From Cyathus striatus (Eukaryota > Basidiomycota > Agaricomycetes > Agaricales > Nidulariaceae): a stretch of DNA of 64,000 nucleotides. The notes below the pieces were generated by a model, which was not told the DNA's origin, made no database searches, and saw only the letters and a program-made list of their open reading frames with translations. The translations under genes and the position numbers were made by a program. The stretch covers positions 4,464,001 through 4,528,000 of the forward strand of contig JAOVFP010000008.1 in NCBI GenBank assembly GCA_025738555.1. Direction: 5' to 3'. Below, piece after piece: positions 1 through 11,410 of this stretch (positions within the stretch are counted from its first letter, which is position 1; the number at the start of each line of letters is the position of its first letter).

Positions 1-1670
1 TCGTTTATTACCCACTGCATCCAAAGTATTTCCAGAGGCAACTCTTTATGGCTTCCTGGAGTCCAACTTGCTATCTTTGAAATAAGAGATGTCCGTCGTA
101 TCATCTACAAATATCATGGTTTTGAAATTAAGCGGATGATAAGTTCCCGCTTCGACTAACCATTACGAGCATTCCATGATATATGCTAGACGATGCCCGC
201 TGATCTGCCTGTTGATGGAACAGACCTATTGTCTGTAGCAAAACGACAGCCAAAATAAGTTCGACTTGTTCGGATACGTCAGATGAATTTTTAGCCTGTT
301 ACCATACTTATCAGCAGTGTTCTTTTGATCGATAAATATGAGCAACATTACGAAGTCTTTAACCAATGCATCTCGTGCCGAGTTTAATGTCATTGTGACA
401 AATTGACTGGCTTTTCGAGTTCTAACGAACAGGGCACCACAGGCTTGCATGGCAGTTACGAGAATCAGTGACTTTCCCTTTGAGCTGAACGTTGGAGTAT
501 GAACGAGGGGTATCTGCGAAAGAAATATTGCGAAAAAACAATGCACTAAGCTGTCTCAGAAAAAAATGACACTGCGAGTAATTTATCACGTACTGTAATG
601 CTGAAGCTCACATTCGTTAGGATTTTCAAGGTCTTCCGTGGCATATCCAACGCGATCATCCAAAAGCATTTCAGAGGAATTATGTGGAAACGAGGTTAGC
701 TCGAAGTCCTAAACTTCCCCAAATAGGTGTATCTGTAGTACTAGTCGAAGGAAAATCGAGTTCTGGGGAAAATACATTGCTGAAAAATGACTCAAACATA
801 TCATTAGAATACCCTCTTGATATGTGGGTACTGGTTCCTATCGGAGCATCCATATCTGTTATTGTAATGTAATCAGAGTCTACGGAGGAATAAATATCTG
901 ATTGGGCATCAGTTTTGCTTCTATGCCTGTCAAGCGACAGACGTCCTTCCAAGGATGAAGGTGTTAATGAATGTCCATACGCCTCATTATCATGCCCCGA
1001 ACTTTTTGAAGCAGCATTATTGGAAGCACTGATAGAATTCAAAAGCGCATAGTCAACGCCTTGAACATTTGCCAGTGCAGGCCGTGGGAGAGAGAAATCG
1101 TAGGGTCCTCTACCTCTCTTCGAAGAAGGCGGCCCGGCAACACACGGAATCCCTCGAGCTTTACATTTTGAGCAAGGAGATTCGCGATCACACTTAACCT
1201 TCGACGTTACGCAAGAGATGCACGCCTTGCGTCGAGGCCGTTCAGAACTACACGAACAGTTATCCGATGTTTTAAACTGAAGGGTACGAAACCGTACCTA
1301 TTGATGCAAGACTTTTTGTGCCTTGTCAACAAATCACTCCTAGTAAATTGCGCCTCACATAACTTGTAGTTAGAAGACATCAACACTCATAAGTACATGA
1401 ATAATCAACGTGATTGTATTACACTTACATTGCATTTATAGAGTCGCTCGTTCGTGTCTAGTATTAAACGAAACTGAGCTTTTGTAATGACAGAATATGA
1501 AGAAACTTGCGAGTTCGAAGGTGACGATTCAAGTGAGTTGTACGCGTAAATTTAGCTGGGCAGTACGGGCAGACTTTGTTCTGGGGCAGAACAGGATGGT
1601 TACCCGCGTGATTTCGCATTCTTGAAATGTATCCATCTTTCTTTTGCTCATTGCGTCCAGCGCCGGACAT
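1..1670 (-). CDS. C2H2 + Zn2Cys6 fungal transcription factor, partial (3' end beyond left edge)
   Basis: Predicted nuclear DNA-binding regulator. The start at 1670 reads MSGAGRNEQKK. A C2H2 finger (CPYCPAKF..HLNRHLRTH) with the linker THTNERLYKC follows at about residues 28-55. A second finger of C2HC type (CNLCEAQF..RHKKSC) comes next, then a Zn(II)2Cys6 cluster (ACISCVTSKVKC..CSKCKARGIPC) at 1150-1225. After a low-complexity Ser/Thr linker, the region below 600 reads IFLSQIPLVHTPTF, then ILAVVLLQTIGLFHQQADQR and YHGMLVM. This is the fungal-specific transcription factor middle homology domain (Fungal_trans). I placed introns at 1458-1510 (GC-AG donor), about 1360-1430, about 1245-1295 (50 nt), near 545-590, near 300-355 and near 105-160. 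The join just before 680 is not resolved. The target genes are unknown. The domain order (C2H2, C2HC, Zn2Cys6, MHR) is known in fungi. The coding region runs off the window. Confidence 0.85.
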
Positions 1671-2293
1671 TTCGATTCTTGCACAGAATTCTAAGATGAC
1701 GGAAGTATATGTACCAAATTCGAGAGAAGTGGGCGAACACAAGGAACAGTTATTTATATCGGTTGTAGTAAGTAGTACGTAACTCTTAAGAGGCTCATCA
1801 AAGATGTAAACAGATGACATGCATGTGACGACTTTGGCTAAGTGAGTCGTGACTAAGTTACAGTAGACTACTTACTGTACTGTATGAGTACAGTAGTACT
1901 TCGTGGTCGTGTTCAATGGTGATGGGCTTAGGAGTGTCTCTGAAACACCAGTTTTATTTTTAAATGATTTTAAAGTCGCGACATGGACATTCCATGTACA
2001 TGAACTACGGACTGCATATGTCAAGCATGTCATATGTACTTACTTTCCAACTCAAGGAAACTTAAGTGCTATCTCAATTGATCACGGTCCAACGCCAAAG
2101 TTAAAAAGCTTTCAACTAATCCAATTATTCCAACTTAAACTCACAAACTAACGTGACAGAGCAAGAGTCCGGGGCTGGGTAAGCCCTAATCTAAATATTA
2201 GAACTAACACAACTTCTAAAACTGTTGACAGAGTGAGACTGAGCCATAGACAGTTCTAATCCTCTAGGCAAGTTAGACAGACTCGAGAAATGT
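1671..2293. other. intergenic, promoter side of the zinc-finger gene
   Basis: No supported gene. The stretch holds the upstream side of the minus-strand regulator and the 3' side of the minus-strand HAD gene. A perfect 9-bp inverted repeat with a 5-nt spacer (TACTGTACT/AGTACAGTA) lies at 1873-1895. The open frame at 1903-2151 has no recognisable protein features. Confidence 0.5.
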
Positions 2294-4074
2294 TCATGTA
2301 TCTCGTTTCTTGTATTCTTGTGTGACTGCCCACCAAACAGCCTCTTCCACATTTTCCACCTCATGAGTCGGTTGATGGGTAGGAGGTCCGCCATGAGGGT
2401 CATAAACGCCGCTATGTACCAGAATGGACATCCACCCAGCATTATTAGCGCCGGCAATATCTGGGAAAGGTGTATAAACCTTAGCCACTACGAAAAGACG
2501 TTTAAACACTGACCTGAAGCTGGATTGTCTGTGGAACAAATGTAATTTTAAGTATCAATAGACATTGTAGTTAAGTCCACATACCCCCGACCATATATCT
2601 GTATTATTATAAATTTATGAGTACCCTAACATGAAGGAGAACGATAAATTTACATAGAGGGCAACTCTTTTTTGTGACCAGTCATTTCTTCTATCCTTTC
2701 GGACAGCATCTCTTCAGCAAATTGGTAAGTAGCTGTAGTGGGTTTCCCATATTGAATATAAGGATACGACGAGCCTGTCAAGTCCTAGGTCCCTGATTAG
2801 GAGCACAGTTCGCCATCATTATATTGACCATATTACTACCTTATATACAGACTGGAAGGCCTCCTTAAACGCCCCTTGCCCAAGCCGTGGCCTTTCGAAA
2901 TCGGATTTCCATAAAAGATCAGGATTACAGAAAATAATTGCCGTTGGGTTTGAAAGCTGTTGCTGCACTGAGATATAAGGGGCGCCTATTATACCACCAG
3001 ACTGGATAATGTCACAAAGTACTTGGACTATAGCAAATATTAGCACATAAATGTAGAAACAAATAACAAGAAACGCTTACTGTCCAGTCCCCAGTTCCGG
3101 GGATCGTGGAAAACAAACGTAGCGGATATTTGTACTTGGGAGAAATCTACAGTCTAGCGTAATTCAGTAAATGTGATAGTCATAAGGGCCTAGCATACTT
3201 TTGAAGTAGCACGTTCAGCTTCCGTTATCTCGTGGAAAGGCCACACTCTAGAAGAGAAAACATTTACTATGACCAGATTTTTCGTGTGCACATAATACGA
3301 CGCACGCTTCTCGCCATGCCAATACATCTAGCGTGGTGTATACATTTTTGAATCCGTAACTAAAATCAAATCGATGACGAATAGCATATGCCCATAGAGG
3401 TGACGTACTATTCGGCAGCTTGACGAACTTTATCCAATTTTCCACCTAATGCAAGAACTGCTTTATCAGCATATTTATCGACATATGTTTTAAGGATAGT
3501 GTGGGCCTGTATGTATTGACTGGGGCCAATCTAAAGAGAAGCAAAGCGTTGAACTGGGAGAGAATTAATCAAGCCGTAGTAGTACTTACTTTGACGCCTA
3601 GCTGTTTGGAGAGTTTATCACACCGCTCCTGTTCAGTTACACCGCCTCCATTTGTTAACTGGAGAAAAGGGGGAGCTTTGAACCCTTGTATTTAGCTAAG
3701 CATGGAGGATGCGCACCAGTATAAAAGGTATTTTCCTTGAGGATGATAACAAATTAAAGCAATAATACACTCGAAGTAGCTATATTGACTTACAATCCAA
3801 ATGGGTTATGTCCGTCAAGTATCCGAAAGGCGCGCTTCGCTGATTCAAGCACATTATGACCTCGAAGGAGTACACCATCCTTCAGTAGTGTCGAGTGAGA
3901 CTCTATAAAGAAGCAGAAACGGGCTTTGCATACAATGTCGAACACGAACGCTAACGGAGGATGTAAATCAGTTGATAATGATGAATTGCGCCTCAAGAAA
4001 AGATCATTTGTGATATTATTTGGTGAATGTCTGAAGTATCTTGCAGAATGTGTTTTAGAAAGATACCGGAACAT
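2294..4074 (-). CDS. mitochondrial HAD-superfamily IIA hydrolase (CECR5/HDHD5-like)
   Basis: Predicted phosphatase-like protein of the HAD IIA subfamily, probably mitochondrial; the physiological substrate of the family is poorly defined. The start at 4074 gives MFRYLSKTHSARYF, a basic N-terminus fit for mitochondrial import. HAD motif I is FVFDIDGVLLRG, split by an intron after FDI. Motif II lies in FLQLTNGGGVTEQER. Later exons give WREAVWPFHEITEAER, FVFHDPRNWGLD, IIQSGGIIGAPYIS and YPYIQYGKPT. The C-terminal motif IV region is MVGDNPASDIAGANNAGW, followed by THQPTHEVENVEEAV. At least seven introns are needed. Two consecutive exons in the motif IV region are only 15 nt (2514-2528) and 14 nt (2585-2598); joining them restores the family motif exactly. 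An alternative start at 4113 would add a hydrophobic stretch (MQCSCLFLYLVAR). The gene diverges from the small membrane protein gene, with 140 bp between the starts. Confidence 0.85.
2514..2528 (-). other. 15-nt microexon of the HAD hydrolase gene
   Basis: The segment is flanked by AG upstream and GT downstream on the minus strand. It encodes DNPAS of the motif GDNPASDIAGAN, with split codons at both ends. The neighbouring 14-nt exon at 2585-2598 encodes YMVG. Family conservation of this motif makes the pair convincing although no transcript is available. Confidence 0.75.
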
Positions 4075-4214
4075 CCTCGCGACTAAGTACAAGAACAAGC
4101 AGGAACACTGCAACTGTCATTGTTAAGACTATTTGCGTGTTGCGTCGTGTGACCGTGTCATATCAACACTCCCACTTTTCAAATTTCATTCTATATAGCT
4201 CATTTATCTTTTCC

Positions 4215-4478
4215 ATGCCGTTTCGCGTCTCATCTCAGAGTGACCTCACCATTTCTCCCTCTGTCTCCCTGGAAAGAGGAGGATACCGGATGCGTGCTCC
4301 TCCATCCCGCCTCTCCGACGAAGCCTCGCGGCTCTTTACTCGGGAGAAACCCGAATCTCGTCCTAAAAAAAGTTCATCTGGAAATTTGAACGTCAATGCA
4401 GCTGCAGTTATGATTTTTTTGGCTATGGGCTGTATCTTGTCTTTCGGGACTGCTTATTTTCTTTATGTAAGGGGGTGA
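4215..4478 (+). CDS. small single-pass membrane protein, unknown
   Basis: Open frame of 87 codons, not assignable to a family. The N-terminal 65 residues are polar and rich in Ser, Arg and Pro. The C-terminus holds one hydrophobic segment (AAAVMIFLAMGCILSFGTAYF) followed by LYVRG, so the protein looks tail-anchored or a small inner-membrane or ER protein. A TATA-like CTATATAGC lies at 4191-4199, only about 20 bp before the first ATG, so translation might begin at the internal Met near 4290. The end is also uncertain: GTAAGG and GTGAGT near the stop could be splice donors to a further exon. Its promoter is shared with the divergent HAD gene. Confidence 0.5.
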   Translation: MPFRVSSQSDLTISPSVSLERGGYRMRAPPSRLSDEASRLFTREKPESRPKKSSSGNLNVNAAAVMIFLAMGCILSFGTAYFLYVRG

Positions 4479-5102
4479 GTAGCCTGTCGTTTCTTACCTT
4501 CACAAATCCCGGTCATCTCACGTTCCTGGTTTGTTGTACAAAAGCAACACACTGTTGTAGCCGCTTACTTTTTATGATGCTAATTGTGCTCCGAGTCCGA
4601 GCCTCAACCTATACTTAGTACTTAGTATACGTACTTATTTGCTTACATTTCCTTGTGTTTTACTGACTTCCGTGCGCTTCAGCCTGTACACTGCAGTGTA
4701 CAGTGTACTTAGTTACTACTTTGCTTGTAATTTTTGTTTGCCATAATTCATAATGTGACCGTAATAACTTCAACTTCAACTTGGACAGACTCCAGAGTAG
4801 TGAGCTACTCTCTGTGAGATCTGTTGTTATTTTGATAAATGTTTAAATCTATCAAGCTGTGCTGATGCAGAAGTGATGAACATTCAAAAATATTCACTTC
4901 TCATCAACATCAGGAACTGTTGCACTGCCAGTGCCGCCCAGCTCAACCGTTGCGATGCCCGTCGCAATACATCATTTGTCTCAACTATCCCCTTCCAAAC
5001 ATATCTTAAAAGGCTCGCTCAATGGACTTTCCGATTCCTTGTCCTTTTGTTACTGGAACCCTTGAATAACCATATTGCCTCGAGTCTCCTCAGTCATTTG
5101 CA
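4479..5102. other. intergenic, vts1 upstream region with an 18-bp palindrome
   Basis: No supported gene; the 134-codon frame at 4873-5277 has no protein-like features and overlaps the vts1 start in another frame. The perfect palindrome TGTACACTGCAGTGTACA is at 4685-4702. The surrounding sequence is rich in short GTAC and TACTTAG motifs. Confidence 0.5.
4685..4702. repeat. perfect 18-bp palindrome
   Basis: TGTACACTGCAGTGTACA is its own reverse complement. It lies about 400 bp before the vts1 start codon and could be a dimeric protein binding site. No regulator can be named. Confidence 0.5.
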
Positions 5103-6658
5103 ATGTCTACGGCTCCTCAGCTCACGCTATCCACTACCGGGATCACACCTACACAGGCTTCTGGTCAAGCCAGTGCTGCCCCACTCTCTAGCTCTTCTCA
5201 GCTCCCTTCAGCAGTTGAGAGTTTCGATAGTTGGATCAAGAATTTCCAGAAGTATGAACTCACCTTGGTTCGTTTAAATTTCTTTCATGACTTTACTGCA
5301 AAACTTATGTTCAAGTTATCATTCAGGCAGAGATGGCCCGGGTTTCTTCTGACGCCAAATTCAACGATGAGTTATCGACTATCGAACAATGTAAGGGCTT
5401 AACTACATCTTACGAATATTCACCATTTACCACAATCTATATAATAGGGTTTAAAGTTCTTTCGGAACCAGAGCGCACTGCTTCCGTTTATACATTACTG
5501 CAACATTCGTCGCAAGATCAAATCAGGTTTTTCATCGCTGTACTGCAACAGATGATTCGCCCAGAAGAACCTAAGTCTGAACTCGGTAAGACTTCAAGCG
5601 CTTGTATTAGAAATCATAACTTAATATTTTCTTCTGTTTCCTTCGCTGTAGTTCCAGCTGAAGCTCCGGCTAAACCTAAGCTATCGAAGCTTACCATGCG
5701 TCCACCAAGTCTTGACCTGCCTAACCTGGGCTCACCGGCAACTCCAACGCCACTAACGGCAAAGACCCAAGATTCTGCCATCCCATTGCCAGGTGATGAT
5801 GATTCTAAACGATCTTCCCAAAATGGTGATCATGCGGCTCCTAAATCGTCTGTAGGCGACTGGGCAGCAATGGTAAATACTCCACTCCTGCCAATGTTCC
5901 AGAAGCCCTCACAGGATGGGGGCGACGGAAACAAGCCGAGCGCTCCAGGGCTGGGAATGTTGAATCCGTACACTCTTAATATGCTCGCAAACGCTGGGCT
6001 TTCTCCTGAAGCGCAGATGCTCGCTGTTCAGCTGGTCATGAGTGGGCTGGTCCAGCCGACCGGTCTTGCGACTCCCCAGTCGCAATCTCAGTCCAAGACA
6101 CAGAAGAAAGCATCGCAGTCTCATAACTGGCGCACCCCAACGAGCGCTCGCTATCCAGCAAGCGCTCTGCGTAGCAGTGGGTTGCGTAGTAGCGGACTTA
6201 AGAGCAGTGGCTTAGATAGCGCATCTCTCGAGTCACCCAAAGTTGAGGACTTCAATCCGGAAATGTTGAAGGACATACCAGCTTGGCTGAGAAGCTTACG
6301 CCTCCACAAGTATACAGCCTGCTTTGATGGCTTGTCATGGCAAGAAATGGTTGTTTTAGATGATGCGACGCTTGAAGCTAAAGGCGTCGCTGCTCTTGGA
6401 GCCAGGAGGCGCTTGTTAAGGACATTCGAACATGTGAGGAAAGAGATGGGTATGGAGGACTCGACGGCGACGCCCACGAACGCAGGTGCCACTGATAACG
6501 AGCCTATGACTACGACAAATCAAGAACGTAAGGTCGCCCATAGCGCCGTTCCGCGCTCAAAACTGTCCATCAATTCGCCCGTTTTTACACCAACTTGGGA
6601 AGCAGGCTCTGTCCCACATAGTGCAGCGCCCGTAGTTTCTATTACTCCTACACTCTGA
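5103..6658 (+). CDS. vts1: Vts1/Smaug-like SAM-domain RNA-binding protein
   Basis: Homologue of Vts1, which binds stem-loop elements in mRNAs through its SAM domain and promotes their deadenylation and decay in the cytoplasm. The first exon begins MSTAPQLTLSTT and ends YELTL at about 5268. After splicing, the conserved N-terminal region reads EMARVSSDAKFNDELSTIEQ, then W-FKVLSEPERTASVYTLLQ and QDQIRFFIAVLQQM. A long Pro/Ser/Gln-rich linker follows, with a tandem SSGL-type pentapeptide repeat at 6165-6215. The SAM domain near the C-terminus reads IPAWLRSLRLHKYTACFDGL and MVVLDDATLEAKGVAALGAR, ending RRLLRTFEHVRKEMG. The RNA-contacting basic and Leu-Gly-Ala surface of Vts1 appears kept. Three introns (about 5269-5326, 5391-5447, 5586-5651) fit GT-AG. 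About 140 residues of disordered tail follow the domain or precede the stop. Confidence 0.92.
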
Positions 6659-6931
6659 TTCTGACTATCAACATGCGTGTCCTGCAACAATTACCTGGTT
6701 TATGTTATGTACTACGTACTGCAGAAAGAATTTATTGAGTTCAAACATCCCTTATGCGCATTATAAGTAGGTTACGTGTAATTCGTTCAATATACGATGT
6801 GCCACCAGAAGTTTTATCATCATTTATTGAGGTTCATTACCGAGTGATAGGTTTAAATAGCAATGACCCAGTCGATTTGGCAAGACTGTTGTTATCATGA
6901 ATTCAAGCATTATATAATATAGTGATGCTCG

Positions 6932-8806
6932 TCAGAACTCTTCGCGCTGTACGGGAAGGTCAGGCCGTTTGTGATAAATATCGGTAACAGGAGGTATTCC
7001 TCGACTTTGGAGTTCCTTTGCCACCTTCTCTGCGCCCTCGAAAACACGAAGCAGATTGGCGCCTGTAAGCCCTGCAATCTCGTATTTATTCCAGCCTCGT
7101 CGATATAATTCGGCAATCTGACGCTATGTTATCAACCAGTTAAGAACGACAATACCATTACATACCAAAGCGGGATATTTAGATACGTCTTCGAGGCCGA
7201 CAGGTACGTCACCTATTCCATCGAAATCACTTCCTAAACCGACGCTGCGGTCATACTTTAGTTCCACTGATGCATAACTTCACAAGATAGCTTGTACTAA
7301 CTGTTTCCTTCCTGCAATACGGGCAACATGATCGATATGATTTGCAACAGTTTCTACCGTAGCTTTGCCAGGAGGAGCAACGAAATGTGGAGCAAAGTTA
7401 ATCTGTAAATTATTGAAGTAGAGCTAAAAATGATTTTTAAAAAAAGCAAACCATGACAACGGCATCCCTCTGTCCTGGTCCGGTTCCAATGAGCTTCAGA
7501 ATGTCATCGGGAACGTTCCGAGGAACATTGTGAACCGCCCTAGCAGATGAGTGGGACCAGATTACGGGAGCAGACGAGTAATTGAGAGCCTGAGTAGCAG
7601 TAGCATCGGAAGTATGTGATAAATCCACAAGAACGCCCAAGCGATTCATTTCTTGAATCAAAGATTTGCCCAGCTCACTGTATTATATTTTTAATAAAAA
7701 AGAGTCTTCAGGATAACAGAAAGTATACCTTAGACCACCATGCAGTGGAATAATACCAGGAAGATATCCACATGAGTCTGCAAATGCGTTATGACACGCA
7801 TGCGTAAGGGTAACGTAGCGAACGCCCAATGCATGATATTGACGAAGGACGGCGATTGAGTTACCGAGTTGGTGTCCACTACAGCATTGATCAATGATAA
7901 CTAAGAATTGATAAGGATCAAAAAGAATTGTTATATGTACCCTTCGACGCCAAGCATGCTTGCGATTTTACCATTGGAAATTGCTCGCTTTATGTCCTGA
8001 GACGTGAGTGCGAGCTCGAAAGTCTAACAAATTATTAGCATGAAACATATAATTGAAATGAGCAGTTGAATAATTTGTATACCTCCGGGTATTTTTCTAT
8101 AAGAAGTTTAGATATGTCGATTTGTTCCAAGGTATCTCTGAGAGCAAGAATCAAAACCGACTAATCCAAATCAATCTCGCGTACGAACCGCACACGCCAT
8201 GTTGCGTTCACAAACTCTGACCCTTCCGCGTCTGGGTCTGCACAAGATACATAAGTTGACCTGAAATATTTAAGAAACGTTTGGGTAAAGGATCTGAAAT
8301 CATACCAGAAAAATCCCCCTACTTTGCCTTCTTTCAGGCGTGGTATATCAACATGAGCAGGCATCTCAGAGTTCAGATCAATCTGAGATACATTGTTGCT
8401 GTAATAATATCGGACAAGAATGGGTAAGTCTATGGTTTGATTAGTACCATCTTCACTGTGTATACCGTTAACGAACCAATATGTCCGTCCTTGTAAAAGT
8501 CACGCATCAATGCTCGACGCGCATATAGTATTTCAAAGTATAGCTTACAATAACCGGAGCCTTTTCCAGAATGGCAAGAGCAGCAAGCATTGGATCTTGG
8601 GGCAGACGACCAACCCAAGGTGCGAGAGAATCGCTGACTGAATTTCCGAAGGCTAAGAAAAGGACTAAAGCGGCACCGAATAGCAAGGTTAATGCTCCCC
8701 AGACAATTGCGCGGGTCTTGGGATTAGCAGCTCTGTATTCTTCATTCCTTGTGGAATTGAGCAGCGGCGTATTTTCATGGTCGCGGCGCGCGCTAGAGGA
8801 TGGCAT
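6932..8806 (-). CDS. membrane dipeptidase, peptidase family M19
   Basis: Zinc-dependent dipeptidase of the renal dipeptidase family, which cleaves dipeptides. The N-terminus ([16 protein letters not shown]) is cytosolic and is followed by one transmembrane segment ([20 protein letters not shown], about residues 33-52), so this is a type II membrane protein with the catalytic domain outside the cytosol. Metal-site motifs are in order: [40 protein letters not shown] and, near the end, GLGSDFDGI. The sequence ends [21 protein letters not shown]. About eight introns are needed; one exon (8477-8489) is only 13 nt and carries most of the DGHID zinc motif. Length of about 440 residues fits fungal M19 proteins. 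The gene lies tail-to-tail with vts1. Confidence 0.9.
8477..8489 (-). other. 13-nt microexon of the M19 dipeptidase gene
   Basis: Bounded by AG and GT on the minus strand, it encodes DGHI and the first base of the next Asp codon, so it supplies the first zinc-binding motif. Skipping it would shift the frame and remove the metal site. Confidence 0.75.
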
Positions 8807-9314
8807 GGCAGTAGACCTGTAGGCAAGTGGAAAGATGGTTCTGAGAGAGGAACGTGAAACCCAGCCTGAGTCTAATACTTGTAGGATCTATATGCCTTCC
8901 GTATACAGCGAGGTCAATTTAATGAATGATGCAAGACGACTTCACTGTCAACGTTGTTAGTGAATGTGAATGTGCTTTATCATTAAGTATCATTCGGAAG
9001 CAACTCTGACTAATCGGAGAGGGTGCGCGCGCCGCATTGGTGATACAGTGGTTGCAAAAATGGCTCGAATTGCGTCACTATTACGCAATTTTCATCTTGC
9101 AGCTCATACAAGTGGAAATCGTGGATATGGGATCCCAGAGATGAAAATAATGATATAGAACATTAAAATACATTGCAGGCCGTGTAATATGAACAAGGGT
9201 GATATAGTCTGTTCCTTGAAACAGGAACTCAGCTAGCTGAAGGCAAGAGAGCTCAATACAATACAACTTCTACTTTTGAGCGGCAATAGCCGTAGAAGCG
9301 TGTCATCCAGACAT
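8807..9314. other. intergenic, upstream of M19 dipeptidase
   Basis: No supported gene. Both flanking genes are on the minus strand, so this holds the dipeptidase promoter and the 3' flank of the fumarate reductase gene. Short frames here are not protein-like. Confidence 0.5.
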
Positions 9315-11410
9315 TTATGTCTTTACTTTGCCAATAACGGCGTCAGGCGCGTATCGAGGAATGACTTTAGCATCATGAAGCATGTTGAATTCTTCAGTTG
9401 CATCACGTCCAGCATATAAAAGGATGGCTTTCTCGCCTCCAGGATGGTCGGGCAAGAACTAGAGTTTCAATGACTTAATGCGAAGAACAAGTCATTCAAC
9501 GAAAGCAACCTACGTTTGTGACATCCAACACTTGTCCATCAACAACCACCCAGATATATCCTTCTTGTTGTGCTTGGCCACTTCCTCCATTGTGTATTCC
9601 GCAGAGGCTGATTTACCGGTAGGAGCAGCGGGTGCTGCGGCGGGCTGAGCAGCAGGTGCAGGTGCCGATGCAACGTGACCGGCGAGAGCACCGAGACGTC
9701 CGCCAGCTTTTTGAACAGCAGCACTCGTGGCTTGAAGAAGGTAGGCAGCAGCAGAATCGCCTGACACGCGACCAAAGACAACACAACCGAGAAGAGAAGA
9801 TCCACCGAGACGGTTGGCGCCGTGAACACCACCAGCGACTTCACCAGCTGCGAAAAGTCCAGGAATTGGCTTGCCGGATGTGCCGAGGACACGAGACTCG
9901 GGATCAATCTCAAGACCACCCATGGTGTAGTGCAGGACAGGAGTCATGACGGCAACGTTGAAAAAGTCATCGAATTTCCATTCGCCTTGGAAGAACTGCA
10001 GTGAAGGTTCTAAATAAAGGCGACCGCGTGAAGCTAAACCATGTACTGACCTTCTTACCAAAAGGATCCTTCTTTGTGCGCACACTCTGGTTGTAATCCT
10101 CGAAGGTCTTCTTAAGAACTTCGGCAGGGAGACCGAACTCCTTGGCCAATGCCTCGCCGCTATCGAAGCGCTTCATGAGACCACGACCAACGTAGTGCTT
10201 ACAGTGCCACTCGATCTCCTTGGACGCCTTTCCGTTAAGAATAAGGCGAATAGGGTACTATAAAAATATTGAATATTCGAGTCGTTGAAGAAACGCAGAG
10301 AAAAAATACCTTGCCGTTCTCCCAAATCTTTCCGGTGACATAGTCACGGTGTTGAAGTTCGTCCACGAAACGCTTGCCAGTGTTATCAAGGAGTAGACCG
10401 CCAACGCCACGGAGAGCCTCAGCAGCCAAGAACTTCACCTTCGCGTCAGGCTCCTTGGGGTCAACAAGACCTGTAGGGTGAACCTGAACCTTCTCGAGGT
10501 CGACAGCACTAGCACCAATAGCAAGAGCAAGCTTCTGACCATCACCGGTGCAGTGCTCGCCGTTGGTCGTGGGGAGATCCCAGAACTCGGGGCGGTATTT
10601 CTTGAGAAGGGAATCTTCGGTAAAGTCTGCAGCATATCCTCCGGTGGCAAGAATGACGGGACCATAAGCGGTGTCGGTCTTTCCAGCGTGTGTGTACTCA
10701 ACACCAACAACAACGCCTGACTCATCCTTAACGAGCTTGACAACGCGAGCCTTCTTCAAGATCTTGACACGTCCGGGATCACTGACGGCAAGGTCTTCGA
10801 GGCGCTCCAGTTGAGCATAGGTGATAACCTAAGATGCGATGGATGTTAACAATAGTGCACCGGAAATAGAGCGGAAAGCGGAAATGGAGAAAGGAAGGGG
10901 GACGCACCATTCCGGGGAACTGAGCATCGCCACGGTGAGTGCGGGGCTGACTGTGACCGCCGAGACGAGCGACTTTGGAGAGATCGAGTCCGAACTTGTC
11001 TTGCAGCCAGTTGACCGCGTCACCAGAACGGCCAGTCAGGACACGAATGAGATCGTCGCGAGCAAGTTCGCGGGCCTAAGATGACATAAATATGGAGAAT
11101 GAAGAGTAGAAATGAGTGATTTACAGATTTCTTGGTGTCCTCGAAGAAGGTCTGTGAGTTGTCAGGAATGCCGAGCTGTTGCTGAGATTGCGTTCCGGCA
11201 CCGTTAATCCCAGATGTAGCCTTTGTAGAGTTTCCTCCCATAAAACTGCGAGATACAGAGAGCAAGAAACATGAGCAAAAGGAAGAAGGAAAGAAGAGGA
11301 AAAACATACCCCTGCTTGTCGAGAAGCAAGACGTTGGCGCCACGCTCAAGAAGAGTGTGTGCTGCAGAGAGACCAGCAAGACCACCACCAACAACAATAA
11401 CCTGAGCCAT
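9315..11410 (-). CDS. FRD1: soluble fumarate reductase with C-terminal cytochrome b5 domain
   Basis: FAD-dependent enzyme that reduces fumarate to succinate, related to yeast Frd1/Osm1. The start gives [20 protein letters not shown], the dinucleotide-binding fold for FAD. Further family motifs are [66 protein letters not shown] and the C-terminal [20 protein letters not shown]. An Ala/Pro-rich linker ([15 protein letters not shown]) leads to a cytochrome b5 domain: [21 protein letters not shown] and EEFNMLHD, with the two haem-ligand His residues present. The b5 domain may pass electrons to or from the flavin. No mitochondrial or secretory presequence is visible, so the protein is probably cytosolic. 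About six short introns. A TATA-like element lies 80 bp upstream. Confidence 0.93.

Noticed and set aside
5909..6492. Minus-strand frames opposite vts1
   Set aside because: They are shadows of the vts1 coding sequence without family features.
9632..10004. Plus-strand frames opposite fumarate reductase
   Set aside because: Antisense shadows of a strongly conserved enzyme; the composition follows the Ala-rich linker.
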